From positions 62,001-126,000 of the forward strand of contig JBGPFE010000007.1 in the NCBI GenBank assembly GCA_041483135.1: 64,000 bases of DNA. Reading direction: 5' to 3'. Position numbers and translations under genes: made by a program. Numbering within the stretch: position 1 is the stretch's first letter; each line of letters opens with the position of its first letter. The notes below the pieces were generated by a model, which worked only from the letters and a program-made list of their open reading frames with translations, had not been told where the DNA came from and did not search any database. Positions 36,315 to 44,687 of this stretch are shown here, in pieces. This stretch comes from PALSA-1004 sp041483135. GTDB taxonomy: Bacteria; Pseudomonadota; Gammaproteobacteria; Burkholderiales; SG8-41.

Positions 36315-37534
36315 GCGATGCGTTCCGCTTTGTTAATGCGTGTAAATATAAACCAGCATGCAAATCCGCACACGACCAGTGCCGCCATGCTGCCCGCAAG
36401 ACCGAGCCCCGTGCCCGATACATACGGCGACAGCAGGCCGGCCGTAAGCCCGGTAAAGAAACTGTGTTGCGCCGCCTGCAATGACGCCGCGAGCCCGCGG
36501 TTCTGCGGAAACAGGTCAAGCACGAGCAAAGTGATGCTCGGCATCGCGAGCGCCATGCCGGCGGCATAAACCATCAACGGCAGCACCGTCCACGGCAGGG
36601 CCGGCGGCAGCTGCACGTTATATACCAGATTGAACAGCGCGGCGCCAAACATCACAAAGTAGCCGTATCGTACGGTGTGCCGCGGCGACAGCTTGCCGGC
36701 AAACCGGCCCGACAGGAAAGCACCGAGAATGACGCCCGAGATCCCGGGGATGAAAAGCCATGCGAACTGGTTGGCGTTAAGGCCGAGCAGCCCGTAGATC
36801 ACTGCCGGCGCAGACGAGATGTAGAGAAAAAACCCCGCGAAGTTGAAGGCGATCGCGGAAGAGAGCAGCCCGAAACGCCAGCTGCCGAGCAGCTTGAGAT
36901 AATTCAGCATCAGCGGGCGAGGTGCGAACGGGTGCCGCGCGGATGCCGGCAGGGATTCCCCGAGACTGAAATAACAGCCAGCGTAAAGCAGTGCGGCAAA
37001 CAACGTCAAAAACACGAAGATCGAACGCCAGCCGAACCACACTTCGAGCCAGCCGCCCATGATCGGCGCAATCGCCGGTGCCAGTCCGAAAATCATCGTC
37101 ACCATCGACATCACGCGCTGCGCCTGATGCCCGGCGTAGATGTCGCGGATCATCGCGCGCCCGGCCACCATGCCCGTGCCCGCCGACATGCCCTGCAGCG
37201 CGCGGAACGCCAGCATCTGCGGCAGACTTTGCGACAGCGCACAGCCGACCGAAGCCAATGCAAAGATCACCAGCCCGGCCAGGATCACCGGACGCCGGCC
37301 GAACGAGTCGGTCAGCGCACCGTGAAACAGCATCATGAAGGCGAACGGAATCAGATACGCGGACAGCGTCTGCTGCATCTGCAGCGTCGTCGCACTGAAG
37401 GTGCGCCCGATCGACGGAAACGACGGCATGTAAGTGTCGATCGAAAACGGGCCGAGCGTCGCGAGACCCGCGAGTATCGCGGCGAGGAGCAGCGTGGTGC
37501 GATCGGCCCGTTGTTCCGGCGTCAGATTCGACAT
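36311..37534 (-). CDS. Bcr/CflA-type multidrug MFS transporter
   Basis: 407 residues, 12 predicted helices. The start is typical (LGPFSIDTYMPSFPSIGRTF), with the motif-A loop GALTDSFGRRPVILAGL between helices 2 and 3 and the RALQGMSAGTGMVAGRAMIRD segment. It belongs to the drug:H+ antiporter-1 group (bicyclomycin, chloramphenicol, sulfonamide). ATGA-coupled to the downstream VIT1 gene. A broken paralogue lies just upstream at 37551. Confidence 0.9.
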   Translation of the reverse strand: MSNLTPEQRADRTTLLLAAILAGLATLGPFSIDTYMPSFPSIGRTFSATTLQMQQTLSAYLIPFAFMMLFHGALTDSFGRRPVILAGLVIFALASVGCALSQSLPQMLAFRALQGMSAGTGMVAGRAMIRDIYAGHQAQRVMSMVTMIFGLAPAIAPIMGGWLEVWFGWRSIFVFLTLFAALLYAGCYFSLGESLPASARHPFAPRPLMLNYLKLLGSWRFGLLSSAIAFNFAGFFLYISSAPAVIYGLLGLNANQFAWLFIPGISGVILGAFLSGRFAGKLSPRHTVRYGYFVMFGAALFNLVYNVQLPPALPWTVLPLMVYAAGMALAMPSITLLVLDLFPQNRGLAASLQAAQHSFFTGLTAGLLSPYVSGTGLGLAGSMAALVVCGFACWFIFTRINKAERIA

Positions 37535-37550
37535 GCGCGAGGCGGCGATT

Positions 37551-37859
37551 TCAGGCTGTGACGAGCTCGCGCCGTACGGCCAAACCAGTGGTAACGACGC
37601 GGCCCGAGAGCGGCTGCGGCCATGCCTGCAGCGAAGACGTGAGGCCGCGGTTCAGCAGGAACAGATCGATTATCATGATCGGCAGCATCGGCTGGGCAAA
37701 GTATATGCCGACACAATAAACAAGTATCAACGCCATCGCCAGCCACATGTGCGGCGCCGGCGGCGCTTCGCGACCGCGTCGAGCCGGAGATCGCGCCGTT
37801 CGCGCAACCTTGCTGGTGCCGACGCGCATCATGCTAACCGCCCGCACTGAATGAATCAC
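37551..37859 (-). pseudogene. fragment of a second Bcr/CflA-type MFS transporter
   Basis: A 102-residue frame whose middle (LVYCVGIYFAQPMLPIMIID, LFLLNRGLTSSLQAWPQ) aligns with the second-to-last helices of the intact neighbour (MVYAAGMALAMPSITLLVLD, LFPQNRGLAASLQAAQH). The last ~18 residues and the first ~40 do not match, and the rest of a transporter is missing. It is therefore a decayed tandem duplicate or a fragment from another strain. Confidence 0.7.
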
Positions 37860-37952
37860 AGTGCCCGCTGCGATTTGTATTCCCTTTCGTTCTGCGTTAT
37901 CGTCGCCGAACCGTTATACCGAGAGATTGGAAGCCTGGTGCTGTTGTGCCCG

Positions 37953-38654
37953 ATGTCCCGCAGCCAGCTGCTGCAATTTCTGCCCAAAGGCGGGGAAGTT
38001 GCCGAGATCGGCGTTGCCAACGGCGATTTTTCCCAATCCATCGTGGACACTGCCGCCCCCCGGCGCCTGCACCTGATCGACCCGTGGGAACATCAGGAAC
38101 GCGTGGACTACGCGAAGGATGACAACAATGTATCCGACCCGGAGCAGGAAGCGCGGTTCGAGTCGGTGTCGGCTCGATTTCGCGACGAAATTAGCCGCGG
38201 CACGGTTTGCGTGCATCGCGATTATTCGGAAGATGCGGCGATTTTTTTCGCGGACGGTCAGCTCGACTGGGTTTATATCGACGGCATGCATACGCTGGAA
38301 GCCGCGTACCGGGACCTTACGGTCTATCAAAGCAAAGTCAAGCACGACGGCTTCATCGTCGGACATGACTACACCAACCACGTGCAAGCGCAATACAAGA
38401 ATTTCGGCGTGGTCGAGGCAGTCAATCGATTTATCGTTGAATTCGGTTACGAATTCCTCGCCTTGACAATAGAAGCCTTCCCGACCTATGTCCTCGCCAA
38501 GAACAGTGAAAGCGCGGTGGCGCGCAACCTGACACACGGGTTGATCATTAATGTGCCTTATGTAGTGGAAATACGGGATTTCCCGCGCGACCGCCGATTT
38601 GAACACAAGGCGCTTTGGCTTGCCGGCGGGCCCATCGTTTACCAATCGTTCTGA
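37953..38654 (+). CDS. class I SAM-dependent methyltransferase (Methyltransf_24 type)
   Basis: 233 residues from ATG 37953; the frame is open upstream to 37851 but that part overlaps the MFS fragment. The SAM motif is GGEVAEIGVANGDFS (motif I), followed by HLIDPWE (post I) and WVYIDGMHTLEAAYRDL, DGFIVGHDYTN, the pattern of small-molecule or glycan methyltransferases that cluster with sugar synthesis genes. Target unknown. It has lower GC wobble (AAA, ATT, TTT codons) than the flanking genes, which may mark it as acquired. Confidence 0.8.
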   Translation: MSRSQLLQFLPKGGEVAEIGVANGDFSQSIVDTAAPRRLHLIDPWEHQERVDYAKDDNNVSDPEQEARFESVSARFRDEISRGTVCVHRDYSEDAAIFFADGQLDWVYIDGMHTLEAAYRDLTVYQSKVKHDGFIVGHDYTNHVQAQYKNFGVVEAVNRFIVEFGYEFLALTIEAFPTYVLAKNSESAVARNLTHGLIINVPYVVEIRDFPRDRRFEHKALWLAGGPIVYQSF

Positions 38655-38699
38655 GTTTCGTCTAGCCGCTCCGCGGTTTCCACGGCATTGGACGGCGCG

Positions 38700-40202
38700 C
38701 TACGCCAACGCGCGGTCGAAACGTCGATACTGAATCGCTTCCGCCACCTGGCCGCTTGCAATTGCGCTGTCGCCGGCAAAATCGGCGATAGTGCGCGCGA
38801 CTTTGAGCACGCGGTGATAGGCGCGCGCCGACAGCCCGAGCCGGCTGATCGCCTGCTTGAGCAGCAGCGCGCCCGCTTCATCCGGTACGCAATGCTGGTC
38901 GATCTCGCGCGTTGTCAATTGCGAATTGGGCTTGCCCTGGCGCGCGAGCTGGCGCTCGCGCGCTGCGGCGACACGCACACGCACGGCGTCACTCGATTCT
39001 CCGTATGCGCCGCGCGTGAGATCCTGCTGTGCGACCGCCGGCACCTCGACCTGCAGATCGATGCGATCGAGCAGCGGACCGGAAATCCTGCCGCGGTAGC
39101 GCGCGACCTGGTCCGGCGTGCAGCGGCATTTGCCGCTGTAATGGCCGAGATAGCCGCACGCACACGGGTTCATCGCCGCGACCAGTTGGAACTGCGCCGG
39201 GAATTCCGCCTGGCGCGCCGCGCGCGACACGCTGATGCGGCCCGACTCCAGCGGTTCGCGCAGAACCTCGAGCACCTGGCGGCCGAATTCCGGCAGCTCG
39301 TCGAGAAACAGCACGCCGTGCATCGCCATCGAGATTTCGCCCGGCCGCGGGTTGCTGCCGCCGCCGACCAGCGCCACCCCTGACGCGGTGTGATGCGGCG
39401 CACGAAACGGACGCCGCCGCCAGTTGCGCACATCGAAACCGGCGCTGCCCAGCGATTGAACTGCGGCCGATGCGAGCGCTTCCGCCTGCGTCATCGGCGG
39501 CAGTATGCCGGGCAGGCGCGTCGCGAGCATGGTCTTGCCGCTGCCCGGCGGGCCGATCATGATCAGGCTGTGGCCGCCCGCAGCGGCGATTTCGAGCGCG
39601 CGCCTGGCGTGAGCCTGGCCTTTAACGTCGAGCAGATCGGGATAGGGCTCGTGCTGCGCGGCGGGCTTGTCGCTGCACAGCGTAAGCGCGGCACGGCCGG
39701 CCAGATGCGCGCATACGTCGAGCAAAGTACGCGCGGCATACACCCGCGCGCCGTCGACGAGTGCCGCCTCCGGCGCATTCTCGTGCGGCACGACGAACGC
39801 GCGGTGGTCGCGGTTCGTTCCGCACATCATCGCCAGCGTGCCGCGGACCGGCCGTAGTTCCCCGGTCAATGCAAGCTCGCCGGCAAATTCGTAATCGCCA
39901 AGACGATCCGCAGGCACCTGTCCCGATGCCGCGAGGATGCCGAGCGCAATCGGCAGATCGAAACGGCCGCTTTCCTTCGGCAGATCGGCGGGCGCAAGAT
40001 TGACCGTAATGCGGCGCGCCGGAAATTCGAACCGCGCATTCTGCAATGCGGCGCGCACGCGATCCTTGGCCTCCTTTACCTCCGCCTCAGGTAGTCCGAC
40101 GATGGTAAAACTCGGCAGGCCGTTGGCGAGGTGCGCCTCGACCGTGACCAACGGCGCATCCATGCCGGCCAGTGCGCGACTGTAGAGAACGGCGAGTGAC
40201 AT
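38700..40202 (-). CDS. comM: YifB/ComM-family AAA+ (Mg-chelatase-like) helicase
   Basis: 500 residues: an N-terminal Lon-protease-like fold (MSLAVLYSRALAGMDAPLVTVEAHLANGLPSF, part: VEAHLANGLPSFTIVGLP), an AAA+ core with Walker A IGPPGSGKTMLATRLP and Walker B HGVLFLDELPEFGR, a zinc-type cysteine set (CACGYLGHYSGKCRCTPDQ) and the C-terminal Mg-chelatase domain. ComM is a hexameric helicase that promotes branch migration during natural transformation. It follows ubiK on the same strand, an arrangement I recall from other Betaproteobacteria. Confidence 0.93.
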   Translation of the reverse strand: MSLAVLYSRALAGMDAPLVTVEAHLANGLPSFTIVGLPEAEVKEAKDRVRAALQNARFEFPARRITVNLAPADLPKESGRFDLPIALGILAASGQVPADRLGDYEFAGELALTGELRPVRGTLAMMCGTNRDHRAFVVPHENAPEAALVDGARVYAARTLLDVCAHLAGRAALTLCSDKPAAQHEPYPDLLDVKGQAHARRALEIAAAGGHSLIMIGPPGSGKTMLATRLPGILPPMTQAEALASAAVQSLGSAGFDVRNWRRRPFRAPHHTASGVALVGGGSNPRPGEISMAMHGVLFLDELPEFGRQVLEVLREPLESGRISVSRAARQAEFPAQFQLVAAMNPCACGYLGHYSGKCRCTPDQVARYRGRISGPLLDRIDLQVEVPAVAQQDLTRGAYGESSDAVRVRVAAARERQLARQGKPNSQLTTREIDQHCVPDEAGALLLKQAISRLGLSARAYHRVLKVARTIADFAGDSAIASGQVAEAIQYRRFDRALA

Positions 40203-40213
40203 CGAATTCCCTC

Positions 40214-40241
40214 GGGATTCAGGATTCGGGATCCAAGAATC
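40214..40241. repeat. heptad array (GGATTCR type)
   Basis: Units GGGATTC, AGGATTC, GGGATCC, AAGAATC, with decaying units after them up to about 40255. Lies between comM and ubiK, 70 bases from the second array at 40324. Confidence 0.6.
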
Positions 40242-40323
40242 AGATAAGGGATCAACGCACGAGACGTGTGCCGCGCCTAAGCCTTAAGTCATAGTTGCCG
40301 CCGCCATGCAGGCAGGCGTTCCT

Positions 40324-40368
40324 TCGCCTCTCGCCTCTCGCCTCTCGCCTCTCGCCTCACGTCTCACG
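40324..40368. repeat. heptad array, five perfect TCGCCTC units
   Basis: Five identical TCGCCTC units (40324-40358), then ACGTCTC and a partial ACG. The stop codon and last codons of ubiK are read from the end of the array. This is the cleanest array in the window and would be expected to vary in copy number. Confidence 0.85.
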
Positions 40369-40596
40369 CTTTTTTTCCAGCTCGGCGAGCTTCGCTTCGA
40401 GCTGTACGAGCTTTTCACGCGTGCGCGCGAGCACTGCGCTCTGGATATCGAATTCCTGGCGAGTTACCAGATCAAGGCGCGCGAATGTTGCTGCCAGCAT
40501 TGCGCGCAGATTTTTTTCAATATCGCGCGCCGGGCTGTTGGCGATTACTTCTTTGATCTTGGCGCCTAATTCATCGAGCAATTGTTGATTGGCCAT
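40357..40596 (-). CDS. ubiK: ubiquinone biosynthesis accessory factor
   Basis: 79 residues, the size of the UbiK/BMFP family. N-terminal amphipathic helix (LLDELGAKIKEVIANSPARDIEKNL in part: SPARDIEKNLRAML), the conserved RLDLVTRQEFDIQ centre, and a C-terminal trimeric coiled coil (RTREKLVQLEAKLAELEKK). It binds UbiJ and lipids to help assemble the aerobic ubiquinone complex. The final RET and stop codon lie in the heptad array. Confidence 0.93.
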   Translation of the reverse strand: MANQQLLDELGAKIKEVIANSPARDIEKNLRAMLAATFARLDLVTRQEFDIQSAVLARTREKLVQLEAKLAELEKKRET

Positions 40597-40724
40597 CGAT
40601 GACCCCGCAGTTTCGAGTTCTGTCTCGAATTTACCACGCTATTGTCTGCATTACGGCGCATGAGTTGCAAAAAGGGAACAGCTTTTTTGCAAATAGGCAT
40701 AGTTGGCAACCCAAAACCAACGAT

Positions 40725-40741
40725 GGCACGAATATGGTGCG
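40725..40741 (+). promoter_or_regulatory. candidate NtrC-binding site 1
   Basis: GGCACGAATATGGTGCG matches the enterobacterial NtrC site TGCACCAACATGGTGCT at 13 of 17 positions, with both GCAC/GGTGC half-sites intact. It lies about 100 bases before the sigma-54 box, as expected for an enhancer. Confidence 0.65.
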
Positions 40742-40767
40742 CAACAATTTATGCGGCATCATTTTAG

Positions 40768-40784
40768 TGCATCAAAATGAGCCC
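40768..40784 (+). promoter_or_regulatory. candidate NtrC-binding site 2 (weak)
   Basis: TGCATCAAAATGAGCCC matches the NtrC site at about 11 of 17 positions. It is 43 bases (about four helical turns) from site 1, so both would be on the same face. Confidence 0.4.
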
Positions 40785-40833
40785 TGGTGCCGGACACTTC
40801 TAGCTTATATCCATCTTATCAGTAACTTATTCG

Positions 40834-40850
40834 TTGGCACAGTATGTGCT
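40834..40850 (+). promoter_or_regulatory. sigma-54 promoter of the porin-glnK-amtB operon
   Basis: TTGGCACAGTATGTGCT has the invariant GG at -24 and GC at -12 with exact ten-base spacing, and TTGGCAC matches the -24 consensus fully. Transcription would begin near 40861, about 40 bases before the porin start codon. Confidence 0.8.
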
Positions 40851-40901
40851 GAGAGCCACCGCGTAGTACTACACATTTGTTAACGAACGAAAGGGAAAAT
40901 C

Positions 40902-41912
40902 ATGTTCAAGAGAACTCTCATGGCGGGAGCGATCGCTGCAGCGATCAGCCTGCCGGGTCTGGCGTTCGCGCAAGCCGCACCCGCAGACGCCAAGCCAGCG
41001 GAAGCGAAACCCCCATACACGCTGACCGGTAATTTCGGGATATTCAGCCAATACATATTCCGTGGACTGACCCAGACCAATACCAAACCGGCGGCGCAAG
41101 GTGGCTTCGACTGGGCGCATGAATCGGGCTTTTACGCCGGCACCTGGATGTCGAACATCAGCTGGCCCAAGGAGAACGCCTCGACAAATAACTCATTATT
41201 GGGTACTCCTAACGTAATTAGCGGAACCTATGAGTCCGGCGGCAGCCTGGAGTGGGATTTCTACGGCGGCTACAAGTGGAGCCTGCCCCAAGATTTCGGT
41301 ATCGACGTCGGCACCCTTTATTACTGGTACCCCGGAGGCATCAGTTCGCCGTACAACGCCACGATCACCGGTCTGCTGCCGAGTTTCACCGGCGCGCCCA
41401 AGCTCGATACCTGGGAAGTCTATCTTGCGGGCAGCTGGAAATGGGCGAGCATCAAGTATTCCTACAGCGTGCTCGATCACACCTTCGGCGCGCTCGACAG
41501 CCGGGGCACCGGGTATCTCGATCTGTCGGCGAACCCGCCGCTCGGCGACACCGGTTTGACGCTGAATCTGCACTGGGGCTGGCAAAAATACAGGGGCTCG
41601 GATCCGCGGAACTGTCTAATCGGCCCCGCGACCGCGGCCTGTCCCGGCGCATTCGGATCGACTACTTTCACGCCGGACAACGACCAGCTCCTGAGCTACA
41701 AGGACGTGAAGGTCGGATTGACGTACGCGCTGCCGAAGGACTTCACGCTCGGCGCCTTCTGGTCGAAAGGCTACGGCACCAACAAGGCGGGCTACGGCGG
41801 AGTCAACGACTTGGCATATGGCGTTCCCGGTACTGCCACCGCGTTCTACGGCCCATACCCGAAGGACATCGCGAAAAGCACGGGCACCGTCTTCATTCAG
41901 AAAACCTTCTAA
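40902..41912 (+). CDS. TorF-family putative outer-membrane porin
   Basis: 336 residues with a clear signal peptide (cleavage after AFA near residue 24) and an Ala/Lys/Pro linker. The mature part starts with TLTGNFGIFSQYIFRGLTQT, the hallmark of the TIGR02001/Gcw_chp family, and consists of alternating beta strands ending in an aromatic residue (TGTVFIQKTF, C-terminal Phe for BAM recognition). Location before glnK-amtB behind an NtrC/sigma-54 promoter suggests that it lets ammonium or another small nitrogen compound cross the outer membrane. Confidence 0.88.
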   Translation: MFKRTLMAGAIAAAISLPGLAFAQAAPADAKPAEAKPPYTLTGNFGIFSQYIFRGLTQTNTKPAAQGGFDWAHESGFYAGTWMSNISWPKENASTNNSLLGTPNVISGTYESGGSLEWDFYGGYKWSLPQDFGIDVGTLYYWYPGGISSPYNATITGLLPSFTGAPKLDTWEVYLAGSWKWASIKYSYSVLDHTFGALDSRGTGYLDLSANPPLGDTGLTLNLHWGWQKYRGSDPRNCLIGPATAACPGAFGSTTFTPDNDQLLSYKDVKVGLTYALPKDFTLGAFWSKGYGTNKAGYGGVNDLAYGVPGTATAFYGPYPKDIAKSTGTVFIQKTF

Positions 41913-41964
41913 CAGCTGAACCACGGGGCCGGCTCGCGCCGGTCCCATTTCTCGGGGAATCACT

Positions 41965-42303
41965 ATGAAACTAGTCACTGCAATCATCAAGCCATTCAAG
42001 CTTGACGAAGTGCGTGAAGCGCTGTCCGCCATCGGCGTGCAGGGCATCACCGTTACTGAAGTCAAGGGATTCGGACGGCAGAAAGGCCACACCGAGCTCT
42101 ACCGCGGCGCGGAATACGTGGTCGACTTTCTGCCCAAAGTAAAAATCGAGGCCGCGATCAAGAGCGAAATGCTCGATCAGGTGGTCGAGGCGATCGAGAA
42201 GTCCGCCAACACCGGCAAGATCGGCGACGGCAAGATTTTTATTTTCGAACTTGAGCAGGTCTATCGCATCCGCACCGGCGAAACCGGCGCCGACGCGCTA
42301 TAA
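41965..42303 (+). CDS. glnK: nitrogen regulatory protein P-II
   Basis: 112 residues, full length. The T-loop carries the uridylylation site Tyr51 (GHTELYRGAEYVVDFLPK), the B-loop is TGKIGDGKIF and the C-loop YRIRTGETGADAL. P-II binds ATP/ADP and 2-oxoglutarate and, when not uridylylated, blocks AmtB. It is 11 bases before amtB, the standard pair; hence glnK rather than glnB. Confidence 0.96.
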   Translation: MKLVTAIIKPFKLDEVREALSAIGVQGITVTEVKGFGRQKGHTELYRGAEYVVDFLPKVKIEAAIKSEMLDQVVEAIEKSANTGKIGDGKIFIFELEQVYRIRTGETGADAL

Positions 42304-42314
42304 GGGAGAACTAC

Positions 42315-43853
42315 ATGAAACGCATATTAACCGTACTCGCGCTGATCGGCGCATTCAGCTTCGGCGCTGCACCAACCATTGCGCAGGACAAGCCGGCGGA
42401 CAAACCCGCCGCCGAAGCGCCTGCCGCGAAGGCAGACGAGAAGAAAGACGCCGCGCCGGCCGCGGCGGCACCCACCGCAGCGACGGCACCGGCCGCAGCA
42501 GCGGTTGCGGCCACGCCCAAATGCGGCGACAAGGGCTTCGACTGCAACAAGGGCGACGTCGCGTGGATGCTGACATCCACGGCGTTCGTGCTGTTGATGA
42601 CGGTCCCCGGCCTGGCTCTGTTCTATGCCGGCATGGCCCGCACCAAGAACGCGCTGTCGACCGTGATGCAAAGTTTTTCGATCTTCTGCGTGATCGCCGT
42701 GCTGTGGGTAATTTATGGCTACAGCATTGCATTCACCGCTGGCACCAATCCGTTCATCGGCTCGCTCGATAAGCTGTTCATGCTCGGCGAAGACCCCGCC
42801 ACTGCGGTCGCCGCGACTTTCAGCAAGGGACAGTACTTGCCCGATTTCGTGTACTGCATGTTCCAGCTGACGTTCGCCGCGATCACCGTCGCGCTGATCA
42901 CCGGCGGCTTCGCGGAACGCTTCAAGTTTTCCTCCATGATCCTCTTCAGCATTCTGTGGTTCACGTTTGCGTATCTGCCGGTCGCGCACATGGTCTGGTA
43001 TTGGGATGGCCCCGATGCCTACACCACGGCGCAGGTTGCGGATGTGGCGAATAGCCACGCAGGCTTCATCTTCCAGAAAGGCGCGCTCGACTTTGCGGGC
43101 GGCACCGTGGTGCACGTCAACTCCGGTATCGCCGCGCTGGTATGTGCGCTGATGCTCGGCAAGCGCGCCGGTTACGGCAAGGTGCAGATGGCGCCGCATA
43201 GCGTGATGATGACGGCAATCGGCACGGGCATGCTGTGGATGGGCTGGTTCGGTTTCAACGCGGGCTCCGCGCTGGAAGCCAACGGCAGCGCCGGCATGGC
43301 ATTCTTCAATACATTGTTCGGCACAGCCACTGCGGGCGTCGCCTGGGCGCTCACGGAATGGATAGTCAAGGGCAAACCAAGCTTGCTGGGCATCTGCTCC
43401 GGCATCGTCGCCGGTCTGGTGGCGATCACGCCTGCGGCTGGCTACGTCGGTCCGGTCGGCGCGTTTGTCACCTGCGCCATCGCGGGCGTACTCTGCTTCT
43501 TCGCCGTGACCAAGGTGAAAGCATGGCTGGGCTATGACGACGCACTCGATACGTTCGGCGTGCACTGCATCGGCGGCATGATCGGATCGCTCGGCACCGG
43601 CACGTTCGTCAATCCGTATTTCGGCGGCACCGGCGTCTACGACTACGTCGCCAACAAGGTGGGCGACTTCGATGCCATGGCGCAGATCATTTCGCAGTTG
43701 TGGGACATCGGTATCACGCTGGTCTGGTCGGGTGGCGTCGCCTTCTTGATCCTGCTGATCCTGAAGGTCACCATCGGTATCCGTGCCAGCGATGAAGATC
43801 AGGAAGAGGGGCTCGATCTCGCGGATCACGGCGAAAAAGCCTACAACTACTGA
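42315..43853 (+). CDS. amtB: ammonium transporter
   Basis: 512 residues: signal peptide, a 50-residue Ala/Lys/Pro-rich periplasmic stretch usual in betaproteobacterial AmtB, then 11 membrane helices. The pore histidine pair is present (TVVHVNSGIAALV and FGVHCIGGMIGSLGTG), as are the phenylalanine gate region and the D-x-E-rich C-terminal tail (SDEDQEEGLDLADHGEKAYNY, end part: GEKAYNY) that contacts GlnK. It imports ammonium under nitrogen limitation. A strong terminator follows. Confidence 0.96.
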   Translation: MKRILTVLALIGAFSFGAAPTIAQDKPADKPAAEAPAAKADEKKDAAPAAAAPTAATAPAAAAVAATPKCGDKGFDCNKGDVAWMLTSTAFVLLMTVPGLALFYAGMARTKNALSTVMQSFSIFCVIAVLWVIYGYSIAFTAGTNPFIGSLDKLFMLGEDPATAVAATFSKGQYLPDFVYCMFQLTFAAITVALITGGFAERFKFSSMILFSILWFTFAYLPVAHMVWYWDGPDAYTTAQVADVANSHAGFIFQKGALDFAGGTVVHVNSGIAALVCALMLGKRAGYGKVQMAPHSVMMTAIGTGMLWMGWFGFNAGSALEANGSAGMAFFNTLFGTATAGVAWALTEWIVKGKPSLLGICSGIVAGLVAITPAAGYVGPVGAFVTCAIAGVLCFFAVTKVKAWLGYDDALDTFGVHCIGGMIGSLGTGTFVNPYFGGTGVYDYVANKVGDFDAMAQIISQLWDIGITLVWSGGVAFLILLILKVTIGIRASDEDQEEGLDLADHGEKAYNY

Positions 43854-43879
43854 TCAGTTATTCTGTTCTGAAATCAGGA

Positions 43880-43909
43880 CGGGGCCGGCTGAGCCGGCCC
43901 CGTTTTTTT
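43880..43909 (+). terminator. intrinsic terminator after amtB
   Basis: CGGGGCCGGC, loop TGA, GCCGGCCCCG, followed by seven T. It ends the porin-glnK-amtB operon. Confidence 0.95.
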
Positions 43910-44010
43910 CTCTCCGGGATGCGCCTTTTAACGGCGATGATCCTGGCTACGCATGAAGGGGCAGCCGCGCCCTTATCTGTTCGACAGCCACCGGTTCGCT
44001 GCCGGTCGAG

Positions 44011-44475
44011 CTACTCGATGAAGCGGCGCCGCACGGTGAGTTGAGTGGCCTGCCAGCCCATTCCGCTATAGAACAGCTCGGCGCTTTCGTTTTCCCGGTC
44101 CGCCACCAATTGCGCGCGCATTGCGCCGCGCGCTTTCGCCCACGCGAGCAGATGCTCGAGCAGCAATTTACCGATACCCTGGCGGCGATAATCCGAATGC
44201 ACCACCATGTCCTCGATCCAGGCCGAGGGCGCGCCCTCGACGGTCGAGATCACGAGTTGCGCGCTCGCCATGCCTACCGCCAGTCCCTTGTCGTCGCGCG
44301 CCACCGCAACTGTCTGCCGGTCGCTTTTCGCGGCCTCGGCGATCAGCAGCTCGAGCCCGCGCGCCTGGTGCGCCGCATCAGCAGTGAAGTCGAGTTCGGC
44401 GCCGAACAAATCGTTGAGCAAATCGACCAGCCGCGGGATATCGGCGCGCTGCGCCGGTTCGATTTTGAAGCTCAT
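44011..44475 (-). CDS. GNAT-family N-acetyltransferase
   Basis: 154 residues. The acetyl-CoA-binding motif is HSDYRRQGIGKLLLEHLLAWA (Q/RxxGxG/A), preceded by the strand WIEDMVVH and followed by the usual ENESAELFYSGMGW. Substrate unknown. It converges on amtB (157 bases with the terminator between) and diverges from gshA. Confidence 0.88.
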   Translation of the reverse strand: MSFKIEPAQRADIPRLVDLLNDLFGAELDFTADAAHQARGLELLIAEAAKSDRQTVAVARDDKGLAVGMASAQLVISTVEGAPSAWIEDMVVHSDYRRQGIGKLLLEHLLAWAKARGAMRAQLVADRENESAELFYSGMGWQATQLTVRRRFIE

Positions 44476-44687
44476 CTGTTCAAGCCTCCTGTGGGTTGCC
44501 GTCAGCCATCACCGCCGGGCAAGCAGCAGCGGTTCGACCAATAGTTCTGTCCTGTGCAGATGGTGCGCCTTGCGGCAAGCGCCGCGAAATAACAGTTCAT
44601 AGTGTATCTGTCGAGCGACCGTGCGGTCTAACGGAATATGGCGAGCAGGTTTGCTACAATACCTGCCCGGCTTAATTATAAGCTGCC

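Larger units (their letters stand above)
40597..40901. other. 305-base regulatory region between ubiK and the nitrogen operon
   Basis: There is no gene here. It is AT-richer than the rest and holds two candidate NtrC sites and a sigma-54 promoter for the operon to the right, plus the ubiK promoter near 40600-40660 (not resolved). Confidence 0.7.

Noticed and set aside
40324..40368. CRISPR array
   Set aside because: Repeat units are 7 bp, contiguous and without spacers, and there are no cas genes in the window.
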